Source: Haliclona indistincta
Taxonomy: Eukaryota; Porifera; Demospongiae; Haplosclerida; Chalinidae
Assembly (NCBI GenBank): GCA_964017065.1
Contig: OZ024783.1
Coordinates: 13,452,040 to 13,516,039, forward strand
Reading direction: 5' to 3'
Length of the DNA: 64,000 bases
The translations under genes were made by a program, and so were the position numbers. Under the pieces are notes generated by a model. It ran no database searches, had not been told where the DNA came from, and worked only from the letters and a program-made list of their open reading frames with translations. Within the stretch, counting starts at the first letter, position 1, and each line of letters opens with the position of its first letter. Positions 45,737 to 57,366 of the stretch are shown here, in pieces.

Positions 45737-48700
45737 ACACACTTGTAAACGTAGAATAAATACATGTTCATTTTTAAAACTTTCGCCTACTCATTTTTAG
45801 ATAGTACAAGGAGAGAGAGAGAGTCAGCTCACAGTAGTTTGTCCTGGCAGTGGAGGAGCTCAGTCTCTTTCTCAGCTAGTGAGAGTCTGGTCATTTGTAG
45901 CTGGTCATCTTTCTCTCCTTCATTAGCTGCTCAAATAGTGAACACATTGTTATGGTACAATGTAATGATATTCATTAGTAGCATGTGTACATAAGTGATA
46001 TTGTACATGTATCAACCTTTCATTCTTGTCTGGAGCTCAGAAATCCTCTTTTGAAAAGTGCTAACCTATGACACGATAATAAATCCATACATTCCGTACA
46101 TCAACATGCACTATTCCACAAACTACTGTAGCTCCACTACAATAATAGCTAGAGGGACTGTACTTACATCAGTGTGCTTCAAGATATGCCACACCAGGTT
46201 CAATGATTGGTAAACTACATTGTCTAATGCACAAGCAAATTCACAATTTATAATATGTCACTAGAATGCCTTGTTTACACACATGTAAAAACAGCTACTT
46301 ATCCTAACACCCAAATGAACCACAAGTGATTCTAAACCAAATGGATCTAGGAAAAAAACAATCCATTCAAAAACTGTCTAGCTAGAACCCTGGTAATGTA
46401 ACTTCTATCTTACCTGTGTTCCATAACACGTGTTCTCTCTCCTAAGCTGCTCTTTTCTCTAACAACAACACAAATGAACACTATTCTAGTATTCTTAATT
46501 CACCTTGTGTAAAGATGCTTTCTCATTCAATAGTTTCTCTATCTGTTCCTTTAGCTCTATCATTGTCTGCTCTAGTGACTGGTAATGTAGTCTCAGAGAT
46601 GATGCTAGTATTAGAGACAGGATAAGGTTACACTAATAGGGACACTATTATTCATGGAACATAATTCATTTCATTTACCGGGACCTACATTGAACGAGCG
46701 TAAAACAAAATTGTATAATTCATTTCATTTACCGGGACCTACATTGAACGTAATTCATTTCATTTACCGGGACCTACATTGAACGAGCGTAAAACAAAAT
46801 TGTATTGAATTCAAAATTTTAGCAGATTTTAATATTTTGTGAAATGCATGGGAAAGATACCAGGTCTACAGCAGTCAAAAGAAGAGGCAAAAATTAGGCA
46901 AGAGTTTAAATTTGGTGATTCAGGAAACAAAACTGGAAATATCACATTGTGCATGCTGTGTCAATGTTCGGTAACTGAATGAATTGGCTCGTTTTACATA
47001 ATATGCAGCATTGCTTGGTTGTACCCGGCAGCCAGTAGGAAGAGTGACATATTGTACATGTACCTTCGAGTTGCAGAGTTTGTAGTTCATCTTCTCTAGT
47101 TTTCAGTAGATCAGTCAAAGCAGCATTGTGGTCACTAATGAACAAATAGAGAGTAATATTGAACATACTTGCAACAACTACAAAAATGAAAAGAAATATT
47201 ATACATAGTCATGTGTACTAACCATGATGGAACAGAATTGTCTGCTGCTAGAGAAGTTGGGAGAGATGGAGGATGATTAGTGAGAGATGAGAGCCAGTGG
47301 GTGAGTGAACGAAGATGATCTAGAACAAGACCGACAACTAGAGAGAGAAGGAGGGAGAAAGAGAGAGATGGAGGGAGGGAGGGAGGGAGGGAGGGAGGGA
47401 GGGAAGGAGGGAGGGAGGGAGGGAGGGAGGGAGGGAGGGAGGGAGAGAGGAAGGAAGAGAGTAAGAGAGGGAGGGAGAGGGGGAGGGTAGGAGAGGAGGA
47501 GAGAGGGAGGAAGAGAGGAAGAGAGGGAGAGAGGGAGGGAGAGAGAGGAGAGAGGGAGGAAGAGAGGAAGGGAGGAAGAGAGTAAGAGAGGGGGAGGGTA
47601 GGAGGGAAGGAGGATGGAGGGAGGGAGAGAGAGAGCGAGAGAGGGAGGGAGGGAGAGGGAAGGAGAGATTGAGGGAGGGAGGAGGATAGAGAGAGGGAGG
47701 AAGGAAGAGAGTAGGAGGGAGAGGGAAGGATAAGAGGATAGAGTGAGGGACAGAGGGCGGGAAAAGGGAGGGAGAGAGTGTGCGAGAAATGGAGAGGAAG
47801 AGAGGGAGGAAGGGTAGGGTAGGAGGGAGAGAAAATTAACAGCAGCTAAAGAACATACATTTACCTTCACTACTGTCACCATCACTGCACATCTGTTTCT
47901 TGACCACGCCCTCAAGCTGTTCCACTACACACACAAGCACCTCTCTCATCTCTACGGCAACTGGGTCACCCTCACTAACCACACCTCCACCACTAGCACT
48001 AGTCACATCGCCACTATCAGACACTGAGTCCTCAGGTTGATCCCTCCAACTCGGAGGTAGAGATAAGGTCACTTTTGGTTGCAGAGCAGGAGGTGATCTA
48101 GTCTGAGTGTAATATCGATAGATAGAATCAGGATTATGCTCTTGAGATAGAAAAGCATTCGATGAAGAAATAGGACAGTTTGGAAAGGATGAAGATACAT
48201 GAGTATTCTCTTGTCTTTCTACAGCGCCTCGTCCTTGGTGTAATACCTCTTCTCTTTGATCACAGAGCTCTTTGGTATTGCTTGCACTGCTGGTTACAGG
48301 AGTGGTATAGTCCTCTCTCCTTTCTTGAGTGCCGGCGGTGAATATGTGCTGCTGTGAATTTGCTGAAGGATAGAATACAGGCGGGTTAGCAGTGTCTCTG
48401 CTTGCTGGTGGTCTCTCTCTCATGCTGCTCAGAGTAGGGTAACTAGTGAATGGGTGTGTTGGCAGTGGAGGTGGTGGATAAAACTGTGGATTTGATGGAT
48501 ACGAGTGAAGATTTGGTGGTAGAACAGAAGCTGGATGGTGGTAGAAGTGTGGTGGTAGCTGCCAGGGAACACTGTATGGTGGATGAGGAGGCAAGCACTG
48601 GACAGGAGGAGCTATTGATGAAGAAGGAGGAGGATGAGGTATGGTTGTAGCTGAGAGAGAAGGAGATGATCGATCGAGTGAAGTTTTGTCCGGTTCAGAA

Positions 48701-49430
48701 GGACGGTCATTATTTTCTATCTGTGGTTTTGTAGTCTTGTCTGTTGTCGTTGGTTTCTCTTCTCTCTTTGTCTCATGAATTTGTCTAGTTCGTAATGGTA
48801 TTCTCAGTAAACTCTTTCCTGGTTTGCTAGCAGTGGTAGACTGCATGATAGGCTCAGATGAGGATGACCCTTTCATTTTTCTTACATTACGAGAACTGAA
48901 CTTTCTCATAGTTTGACCTTTTCTTGTACTAACGGTGACCTTTCCTAGTCTCTGTGGTACAGTCGATCTCTTTCCTTTCACGACTTTCTTTTGGATCATC
49001 TTTTTGCTCACACCTAAGCATGGGGCTGAGACTGTGGTACCGGGATCATTCTTGGAATGATGATGTTGCTTGTGACGAGTGTGAGGTACCTCGGTTGTAG
49101 ATGTAGGAGAGTGGGCGTGGTCTGGCTGACGGACTGTACCAAAGAAGGATAATTATTATGGATGGTGACATGTGTATAACATGATAGGTGCATAAAGCGT
49201 GCCTTGTTGTCTCTTGGAGTTCAGTAGAGCTTGTATTAGAGATGCACATCTGTCCAGACCATGATGAGTCGACGAAATCTGATCATATGGAAAGAGAGAG
49301 AGATTTCGCGAGAGTAAAGCGTGCAAATACAGTGCAAAAGTGATTTTTAGTGTGTCTACGAATGGTTGATCATGTGAGGACTTACAAGATCGTCAGAGTC
49401 TGTGGAATACAAAGAAAAACCAGCCGCCAT
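44727..49430 (-). CDS. CCDC14: CCDC14-like centriolar-satellite coiled-coil protein
   Basis: Exons, high to low: 49386-49430, 49203-49278, 47865-49133, 47223-47337, 47064-47134, 46504-46604, 46414-46458, a possible exon near 46168-46220, about 46020-46070, about 45828-45933, about 45377-45530, 44727-45306. Joins in 46.5-45.4 kb are uncertain. Two blocks match vertebrate CCDC14 as I remember it: [14 protein letters not shown] in exon 2 and a C-terminal [16 protein letters not shown]. Between them lie a basic/Pro-rich low-complexity region and short coiled-coil exons ([31 protein letters not shown]). CCDC14 is a centriolar-satellite protein limiting centriole duplication in mammals; the role here is inferred. 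Exon 2 appears to use a GC donor (CAAG|GCACGC). Introns hold a long (GA)n tract and a GGGA minisatellite. Confidence 0.75.
45548..45733. repeat. (GA)n microsatellite
   Basis: About 185 bp of GA/GGGA repeats in a CCDC14 intron, just upstream of the exon at 45377-45530. Apparent long frames through it are low-complexity artefacts. Confidence 0.95.
46672..46806. repeat. Short tandem repeat, three copies
   Basis: The word ATTCATTTCATTTACCGGGA followed by CCTACATTGAACG occurs three times; copies 1 and 3 continue AGCGTAAAACAAAATTGTAT. Intronic. Confidence 0.9.
47340..47830. repeat. GGGA/GAGA-rich minisatellite
   Basis: Nearly 500 bp of purine-only repeats (GGAGGGAGG, GAAGAGAG) on the plus strand, in the CCDC14 intron after the big exon. 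It gives spurious Leu/Pro/Ser-rich frames on the minus strand. It could adopt triplex or G-rich structures. Confidence 0.95.
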
Positions 49431-49807
49431 CTGTCTGCTGCAACTTTAAATCTTTTCCGATGACAATGGGTTAAACTTTGAGCCCCGCCTCCTACAGGCT
49501 GCATGCAACGTGGAGTCGATCAGCTGATAGCTCAACTAGAGCGCTCAGTCATGCAGTCTTCACAGGGCGAGCTCGTCAGTCGGTGATGGCTAACACTGCG
49601 CAGCTGAAATTAGCAACTCAGATGCCTATCGATAGGAAATCAAACTGCGCGCAGCAACTCTGCCTGCACGAAATACCCTTGGAAAGAAAAATACAGCTAC
49701 TTCCACAAGTCATGAGTATCATTAATTCTGGTATCAAATTAATAATAATTTTAAAATTTTTCTTTAAAATGCATCAAAAAAATAATATTATAGTGATTAC
49801 ACTAAAA

Positions 49808-51800
49808 TTAAAATGGATGATGCCATCGTTTGGTGAAGTGGTTTACCTGATCCACAATGTAAGTCATTGCTGGTCGCTTGTTGGGGTCGTGTTGAACACA
49901 TGAGCTGATCAGTTGGTACATTTGTGGCCAGTCCTTGGCCATGGACTGCAGCATGGAGGGGAAGGCACCAGGATCAGGAAGACTATTGCTCAACACCTCA
50001 CACAGGAGCTTGCCAAAACTAAACACGTCCATCTTGGTAGTCTGTTGCTCTCCCTTGAACACTTCAGGAGCAGTGTACATTGCAGCTCCTGGAGCAGGAG
50101 TGCTAGCATGCTGTACAAGGTTGGCGGAACCAAAGTCTGACAGCTTCCCTCTCCACTTGTTGTTGGGTAGAGCTAGAAGCAGGACGTTGGAACTGCTCAC
50201 ATCTCTGTGAATGATGGGGTTCGACTGGAGATGGAGGTAGTTGAGTGCATTGGATACGTCCCTCAGTATGCTTAGCTTGATGCCATTGTTGGTGAGCTGA
50301 GCGTTGAGATAGGCTTGGCGTAGGTTGGTGTCCATGAGTTCTGTGATGATGAGGGGAGTGTTAGATGGACTATCAAATACTGCTGCCATGAACAGCAGCA
50401 GGTTGGGGTGACGCACTTTAGCCATCAAGCTGATCTCACGACGGAGGAGATCTCTATAGTAGTCAGACGAGCTGATGCTGGAGTGGAGCTGTTTAATAGC
50501 AACATCCTGGCCTCGGAAACTGCCAACCACTACTCTCCCCCACCCTCCTTCTCCAAGCACCTGGCCTGTGGGTCGTACCTCATTGTGGCTGACCACCCAG
50601 AAGCTAATGTCAGTATCTGAACCTAACTTAGGTTGCTGGTCCAACCTAGACTGGAGCTGCCTTGCCTCCTCGTGAAGACGAGTGATCTCTTGCTTGTGGT
50701 TTTGTGTTAGGAGAGCATAGTCTTGCTGGTGATTAATGCAGTCTTGTTTGAGGCTATTGTTTTCTTGCTTTAAGCGAGTGACTTCTTGGTGATGGATTTG
50801 TGTTTGACTAGCAATATCTTGCTTTAGATGAACATTCTCTTGTTGAAGACTAGTAACCTCTTTTTGTAATCGAGTGTTGTCTTGCTGGAGGTGAGTGATA
50901 TGCTGGTGAAGAACTGTGATCGTGTCTTTTGCTGTTCCACTGCTTTTTTGATGTAGAAGTGTGACTTGAGAATAAGAGATCTGGTCTTCACGATGATGTA
51001 TTGTTGGAGGTTCTTGTGGTTTAGTGAGGGATATTTTGCTTAAAATTTGACGATATAAAGGAACTTTTTTATCAGTTGCATGAGGGTTAATATCTGTGAG
51101 AGTAAGAGAAGAGAGGAGAGAAAGGTGTGAACACATAATGGAGTGGATGAGGTACACGAGATACAGTAATGGACAACAGTCACTCACCTGATGATACTAA
51201 TTGTATCTTGTTGGTGCATCCATAAACATCAGCCACACCCCAGAATGGTTTGTGTGTTGGTAGTCCAGGCCACACAATACCATCATCAACACCGTCAATA
51301 TAGACATGTAGCTCTCCGTCTCTTGATACCATGCAACCAACAGTCTGGCCCCCTCTAAGAGACTCGAGGTTAACTATGAGCTCTCTCTTCTCATCATTGT
51401 GATAAACAGTATTACAGTCCAGGATCCAGTAGTCAGAGTGATCACTCCATTCCAATGCATATCTAGGAATGCTGATATTATCAGGACACTGTGTGGTCAT
51501 ACCTATAGACTGTTGTTTGTAGTAAGATATCAACATAGCTAACACTAATCACTAACTAGTCACTGTGGTACACACACTAGTCAGCTAGACACTCACAATG
51601 GATCCTAAACATTCAATATCAGTGTCATCAAACTCGAGTATCTTCACCTGGAATACGGTACCTAGCGCTACCGGCTGCTCAGTGAATACAATACCATCGT
51701 CATTGTTTCTAACTCGTCTAGCAACAGTGATGTTATCTGATAGACTGATGTTCTCTCCACAACGAGAGTGGAAGCGCTGAGTACTCACCGTAGTCGCCAT
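49808..51800 (-). CDS. Neuralized (NHR)-coiled-coil-TKL protein kinase, about 603 aa
   Basis: Exons 51597-51800, 51188-51509 and 49808-51093 join in frame (1812 nt). Residues 1-175 form an NHR domain (FHSRCGENISLS, GIVFTEQPVALG, WGVADVYGCTNKIQL). A coiled coil of about 110 residues follows, with heptad-like QQDNTRLQKEVTSLQQENVH. Then a TKL-type kinase: Gly loop GEGGWGRV, VAIKQL lysine, HRDVSSSNVL catalytic loop (Arg kept, Ser in place of the usual Lys two residues on), DFGSAN and APEVF. The HRDVSSSN change may weaken catalysis or be tolerated in TKLs. I chose the ATG at 51800 because its context is good (GTGATGG) and it starts just before the NHR core; an AG at 51836 allows an upstream exon. 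NHR domains usually sit in E3 ligases, so the kinase fusion is notable. Substrates unknown. Confidence 0.85.
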
Positions 51801-51833
51801 CACGAGATCACGCATCCCATTAACTAGCGGTAG

Positions 51834-52545
51834 CACTGCAAAAAAAAGTCTGTTTCCTGCTGCATGATAGGTTCAGAAAATGTGGTGGAAACCTCATCTG
51901 TCCTGACGTGTCCTTACGCTACTAAATTCCATATTTCAGGTACCTATCCTGGTGCAGGGTGGTATAGTATAGATCCAAATTTAAGGTACAGGAAAATTGC
52001 CGGCACGCCACATTTCAGTATGCTGAAATGCCGTGTGCTGTTTCCTGGAAATGTTATGTTTCAGCATCCTGAAATGTGCATTTAAACTACCTGACACATG
52101 GCTTTAGGCTGCCCTACCATGGTACAGGAAATGTACCTGAAATTTCGAAATTTCCTACAAAAATCCTTTAACAGAAATGCCATACTGAAATGTGAGATGA
52201 TGGATATATTTCCTTTGCCTTAAATTTGGATCTATACTATACCACCCTGCAGCAGGAAAGATACTCGAAATGTTCAAATTTCCTGCAACAGTCCTGTATG
52301 AGAAATGTCTAATTCTAGCATGCTGAAATGTGATATGCTGGATATATTTCCTTTGCCTTATATTTGGATCTATACTATACCACCCTGCAGCAGGAAAGAT
52401 ACTCGAAATGTTCAAATTTCCTGTTACAGTCCTTGTATGAGAAATGTCTAATTCTACCATGCTGAAATGTGAGATGATGGTTGATTTCCTGGTATTGAAA
52501 TGCATCTCTATACTCAGGCAATACTATAGCTTTTCTGCAGTAGAA
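51834..52545. repeat. MITE-like element with internal tandem repeats
   Basis: Begins CACTGCAAAAAAAAGT, and a diverged inverted end (AGCTTTTCTGCAGTAG) lies near 52541. Inside, about 126-bp units carrying TACTATACCACCCTGCAGCA and GTTCAAATTTCCTG are tandemly repeated, alternating with TTTCAGCATGCTGAAA palindromes. The same terminal word appears inverted at 61380-61394, so at least two members are present. It abuts the first exon of the kinase gene. Confidence 0.6.
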
Positions 52546-52890
52546 AAGTTTCCTGCCGTTTGGAATTTCCTGACACGGCAACGATAGCAGATTGGTACCA
52601 TCCCGATACAAGGGGCATACACACTCACATACAACCCACATGCAAAATTACAATGTCCCAAAACATGCATTCACAAAACTTTCTGAATAAGCAAAAACAA
52701 ATCTTTCTGAATAAGCAATGTGAACCATACATGCTACAGTTGTTATTAGTCACCATAATAGTGATAGTCTTAATGGAGTCAAGAGCAAAGTAGAACAACA
52801 AATTCCAGTAGACTTGCACCGACAGTATTACTGTATGGAAACAAAACAAGAGAAATCAATAACCATAAGAACAACAATCATGAAACATCA

Positions 52891-53425
52891 AGAGTAAATA
52901 ATGTACAGAGAGTATCGAACGCCGTATTGCCCCCATGCAAACACTGTGCGAAGTAACGTGACAGGCACGTGATTCTATGTAGCAAACAGATCTTGGTATG
53001 CCTAGTTGTGACGCAGGTTTCATGCCTCCCTTGATCGAAAAGCTGCCTAATCCGCGAGAGAATACCAGCTGGAGGATTCCAGTGGAACGTCTTGCAGCCA
53101 ACCACGAGAACACTGGCCTGCTTGCCTGTTGAAACGACGTCAAACTGCAGTTTGTCGGTGAACTTTTCCCATCCAGCTTGCGCAAGACTCATTACGGTCA
53201 CTCTGCTGGGATCATCAGGCGGTATTCTTCTTGGGAGGCATTCATCGAGTGGACTAGCTGGTCTTTTGGGCATTGAGCGCTGTCGGTGTTTAGTAGACTA
53301 CAGTGACGTAGTGGTACGAAGCTCTGCGTAATTATAATTTTTCTCACGTGCCTGTCACGTTACTTTGCACAGAGTGTTTGCATGGGCTATACGGCATTTG
53401 ATACTCTCTGTACATTATTTGCTCT
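52891..53425 (-). mobile_element. Foldback element with about 85-bp TIRs and an internal reading frame
   Basis: The left arm (AGAGTAAATAATGTACAGAG to AACGTGACAGGCACGTG) is repeated inverted at about 53345-53425. A 131-codon frame (53273 to 52878, minus) starts inside the loop: MPKRPASPLDECLPRRIPPD, then SVLVVGCKTFHWNPPAG, and runs into the left arm. The middle reads like a transposon-protein N terminus, but I do not recognise the family. Confidence 0.65.
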
Positions 53426-53756
53426 AGGAAATATTCTAATGAGGGAGCCGAGAACCTTCACAGTGTATGAACACATACAATAATTCAAACACATTATTAG
53501 ATTTCTAAAGTCAAGAGTCTGTAATTGCTTGTCCTGAAACCGCTTTTTTTGAGGAAACAAGCATGAGGTTCGTTTGATTGAAGTAGAAGGAAAGTCTTCA
53601 TCGAACCAAGAAATTTTGCATCTGCGGTAAGCACTGACAACTAACCAGATCACAGTGAAACACTTCTATTGTTTATGTCAACAACAATAGTTACTCCTAA
53701 CACTATGTGAAGAACAAAGGACTTGACCTGACAACTTGACAGTGTATGCATGCATG

Positions 53757-55490
53757 CGCATACGACATACAGGCATCGATTATGCATGCCTCAATGGGCA
53801 GAGTCACGAGGCATAAAATAGTTTGTGTCAGTCCGACTGTGCATGGTATAGTGTATCGCTCGCTGGAAACCAAGCACTGATACTTGCAACATAGGAAGAA
53901 ATTGACATTTGCTAAAAAGAATTTTCAGTTCTAAAGCTCTGTCCGTGAGTTATGGCGTGATATGCTTACCTCAATGGCTGTTGCTGACAATTTAGACCTC
54001 TCTGAAGACAAAAATAGTCACTACTAACTGTCTAACTGTCTAGTAGCTTGAACGTTAGACTTATACTACACTGAAACAGCATTGTCAAAAATATAATAGA
54101 TTTTTTGGACATATGGAATTTTTCACATTTTGTACACCAGGACGAAGTCATCTAAACATCCACAAAGCACAAGAAGTTGGCTAGACTGAATCGCTGAAGA
54201 AGAATAGCTCTAGTAACAGTGAATACCTAATTTCTAATTATCAGCACAAAAATCACCAAATTTTGCCTCTGGGGGAAAATATGTGCACGTCTACCAGAGC
54301 TAAACAAGCATCAGGCAAGCCTGTTAATAGCTGTGAACAACAATCCGGATCGAACTAAGGCGCAAATTTTGTTACAAACATTAAAATTGAAATTGTTCGA
54401 AATTCACGTACTAATGCATTACGAGGATGAGATCGTCGGGGGAAAATTAGTGCGTGTGTGCATGAGCGCTTCACTATGCATACAGCAAGTTAGCCACGAG
54501 TCTCTAGAGCACTTTTCCTGGTCGAACTAAGCTTTCAAGACGTTAGTTGGCCTTGGGTGATGCATTTTCAGGTCGCTCTCAATTGCCGTAATACATTAGT
54601 TAACGTTAGTATACGGAAAAATTAAACTCAGTGTACTGGCATTTCTGGTAATGGATAGCAGCACGGGTCCAGAGAAATTTCCACCGAGGCATCAGGTCTT
54701 GTGGTGCTATTTGTTAATACAGACTTAGCTATAATTTTTTTGTATAAGCGACATGTTCTTATCTCATTTGTAAGCTGCACCACTAAGCGGTCTTGCTTGG
54801 TACGAGAGCTACACAGAAGCTACCATGCAACAGTTGCTAACACGAAACATGTGCTTCATAGTTGTACATACAAAACCTCTATAGTTGGCAGGGTACGCCA
54901 AAATAAAATCAAAATTAATATCATTGTTGATCTTGGGCAATACAGGGTTTTGCACAGTTCTTGCAACCAAATAAACATTGACATCAATGTCATGTGTTTG
55001 AACAATCAACTAATTTCAATGGTCACTAGTTGGTTACAAACACAAGCTTTCGTTTGATAAAGCGATAAACGTATAAAAAATATTATAATGAAAGCACCAA
55101 ATGTACAGATGCCTCAGTGGAATGCCACTATACCCAAAAAAACAGAACTATCAACCATTCCACAAACACAGCAACTTCAGATGCATGTATACAGGATTTC
55201 TGTACAGCAATCACAATGCAGTGCTTTACAGAAGCCAATCAGCGCTGATCACAATTCAACTGGACATGTCTACAATGTTCAGCACAGCACACGCCATAAC
55301 TCACGAACAGAGCCTTAAAACCAAAATCCTTACAATTCATTTTCAAGCAAATGTTGATTTTATCTTGTGTAGCATGTTTCAGCACTTAGTTTTCAGCGAG
55401 CGACGAGAAATCGTTGCGACAGACGGACGGAATGACAACACTACTACCGTATGCCTAGTGGCTCCACCCACCAAGGCATAAAACTCATGA
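53757..55490. repeat. Probable long foldback element with diverged TIRs
   Basis: CTCTGTCCGTGAGTTATGGCGT near 53938 and CGCTCGCTGGAAAC near 53865 recur inverted near 55290 and 55395 (ACGCCATAACTCACGAACAG, TTTTCAGCGAGCGAC). The interior has no convincing gene; one 65-codon frame at 54333-54530 is unassigned. Outer limits are estimates. Confidence 0.5.
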
Positions 55491-55674
55491 ACATTGGAGC
55501 AGAAAGGCTATCCCAAATTGCCCTCAAGCTCAGGTGAAAAAGTGACTCACGTGTAGTTCTGGATTCATAAGCTTCATCCCAAAGTATTCAAAACACTACG
55601 TATTGACCCCTTGAAATACTCCATATAGAACAGTCCTGTATAAGATAGAAACAGTAATATACGACATACACACA

Positions 55675-56340
55675 GCATATGGCGAACCTTACACAGTAAC
55701 TATGTCTCACTTCATGTATAGAACAGTCCTGTAGAGAGAAACAGTAATATACACACAGTACAATGACAGTCTACAACAATGATCTACCTGTTATATTGGT
55801 TACTCGTTCGATCACCTATGATAGCTCATCGGTTTGAGCAGTGTCATAATAATTATAGTATAATGGCACATCATAGTCATACACAGAATGTACAGTCAAC
55901 TCATTCGGTCTCTAAAATAATAAGAGGAATAGTACTTGAAGAAACAACAGGAATAAGAAGGTTAGGTTACCTGTTGTCAAGCACAGCGAGATGACATCAA
56001 ATTGACAACGACAAGAACCATATGAAGAACGTACCACAGCATATGGCGAACCTTACACAGTAACTATGTCTCACTTTATGTATAGAATAGTCCTGTATAA
56101 GAAACAGTAATATACACACAGTATAATGACAGTCTACAACAATGATCTACCTGTTATATAGATCACTCGTTCACTCTGACCCGATAGCTCATCGGTATAT
56201 AGTATAATGGTTATCCACAGAATGCACAGTCAACTCATTTGGTCTCTAAAACAATAAGAGGAACAGTACTTGAAGAAACAACAGGAATAAGGTTAGATTA
56301 CCTGTCGCCAAGCACCGGGAGATGACATCAAACAGTGACT
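55675..56340. repeat. Tandem duplication of about 364 bp
   Basis: GCATATGGCGAACCTTACAC starts both units (55675 and 56039) and they align with small indels through GAGATGACATCAAA. On the minus strand each unit ends in a short exon-like piece (GATGTCATCTC...) before GTAA, but no gene could be built. Confidence 0.8.
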
Positions 56341-56516
56341 ACAAGAAGACACCGTTATTATTGGACATCCTAGCTGGGATGGCAGCGGCACTAGCCGAGA
56401 AGGATAGCACTGATATCTAGTCAGAGTGACAATCAGAGCAGAATATCTCAGTGGGTACCTTGTGTTGTAGTATAGCACAGGTTCTTCTTGCTATGGAGGA
56501 TGGTAGGAGCCAGCTG

Positions 56517-57366
56517 CAATAGACCAGTTGCGTGTAAGCAATGGAATTTTAATGAAATCTTAATTACGCTTGACGTCACGACTGGGTGCTGCGGTTGCTG
56601 GAGAAAATGTATGGAGAGCATTGGAGAAACGAGCGGAAGTGCGCATAAAGCATCTACTGGTCGTCAAAGTATACCGTATGTTCTTGTTTTGCAAGACTGA
56701 TGCAAAACTTCAGACGGTGGGACGTCCGATGAACTTCGAATGAAGCTTCTACGAGGCGTGGTTGCAGAGAAATCCATACGTAGAAAAGACTATCTGTCTA
56801 TCATGACTGGGCATAAGTGCTGCATCTGTGGAAATACTACTTCGAAAGATCCAAGTGTGCCATTCCATCGTTTCACTAAAGAACCAGGCAAGAGAGCACT
56901 TTGGTTACGCGCATTCCAACTTCGTGAGGAGAACATTTCTCCTAACAGCCGCGTTTGTGCGAGGCATTTTCCTGAAGGAAATGAGCAGCCACCAACGCAG
57001 AGCAGATACAGTATGCACTTGGTATGGTTTGCTGAGCTCAGCGCCTGGAATATCACTAGGGCAAAGTCTCACTTCTTGTACAGCACCAATCCCACGAGTA
57101 AAACTGCCTCGATCTCTGCAACCACGCCTTGTAGAAGCTTCATTCGCAGTTCAACGGACGTCCCACTGTCTGAAGTTTTGCATCAGTCTTGCAAAACAAG
57201 AACATACGGTATACTTTGACGACCAGTAGATGCTTTATGCGCACTTCCGCTCGTTTCTCCAATGCTCTCCATACATTTTCTCTGGCAACCACAGCACCCA
57301 GTCGTGACGTCACGCGTAATTAAGCGTTAATGAATTCTTTAGCGCTTACACGCAACTGGTCTATTG
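56517..57366 (+). mobile_element. 850-bp foldback transposon with about 260-bp TIRs carrying a THAP domain
   Basis: Left end CAATAGACCAGTTGCGTG and right end CACGCAACTGGTCTATTG are inverted repeats. The arms extend to about 56780 and 57110 with modest divergence. The loop encodes a THAP zinc finger. THAP domains are the DNA-binding part of P-element transposases, so this is probably a non-autonomous P-like element. No clear target duplication was seen. Confidence 0.82.
56802..57219 (+). CDS. THAP zinc-finger fragment inside foldback element
   Basis: The start ATG at 56802 opens MTGHKCCICGNTTSKDPSVP, then FHRFTKEPGKRALWLRAF and CARHF: the C2CH THAP signature (CxxC, FHRFP-like, W, CxxHF) in about 60 residues. 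After AGCAGATACA a GTATGC donor and a TTGTACAG acceptor at 57083 suggest a small intron at about 57010-57083 leading to a Thr/Ser-rich tail. No transposase core follows. It may act as a DNA-binding repressor fragment of a P-type element, or be a relic. Confidence 0.65.

Noticed and set aside
45374..45771. Long Ser/Leu-rich, Glu/Arg-rich frames in the (GA)n tract
   Set aside because: All frames of a dinucleotide repeat are open; there is no domain or splice support.
47277..47915. 212-codon Leu/Pro/Ser-rich frame on the minus strand
   Set aside because: It reads the purine-rich minisatellite; only 47223-47337 at its edge is a real CCDC14 exon, in another frame.
52155..52641. Protein with repeated AAGWYSIDPN motifs on the minus strand
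   Set aside because: The repeat lies in a transposon with palindromic units present in both orientations and other frames; no start, splice or family support.
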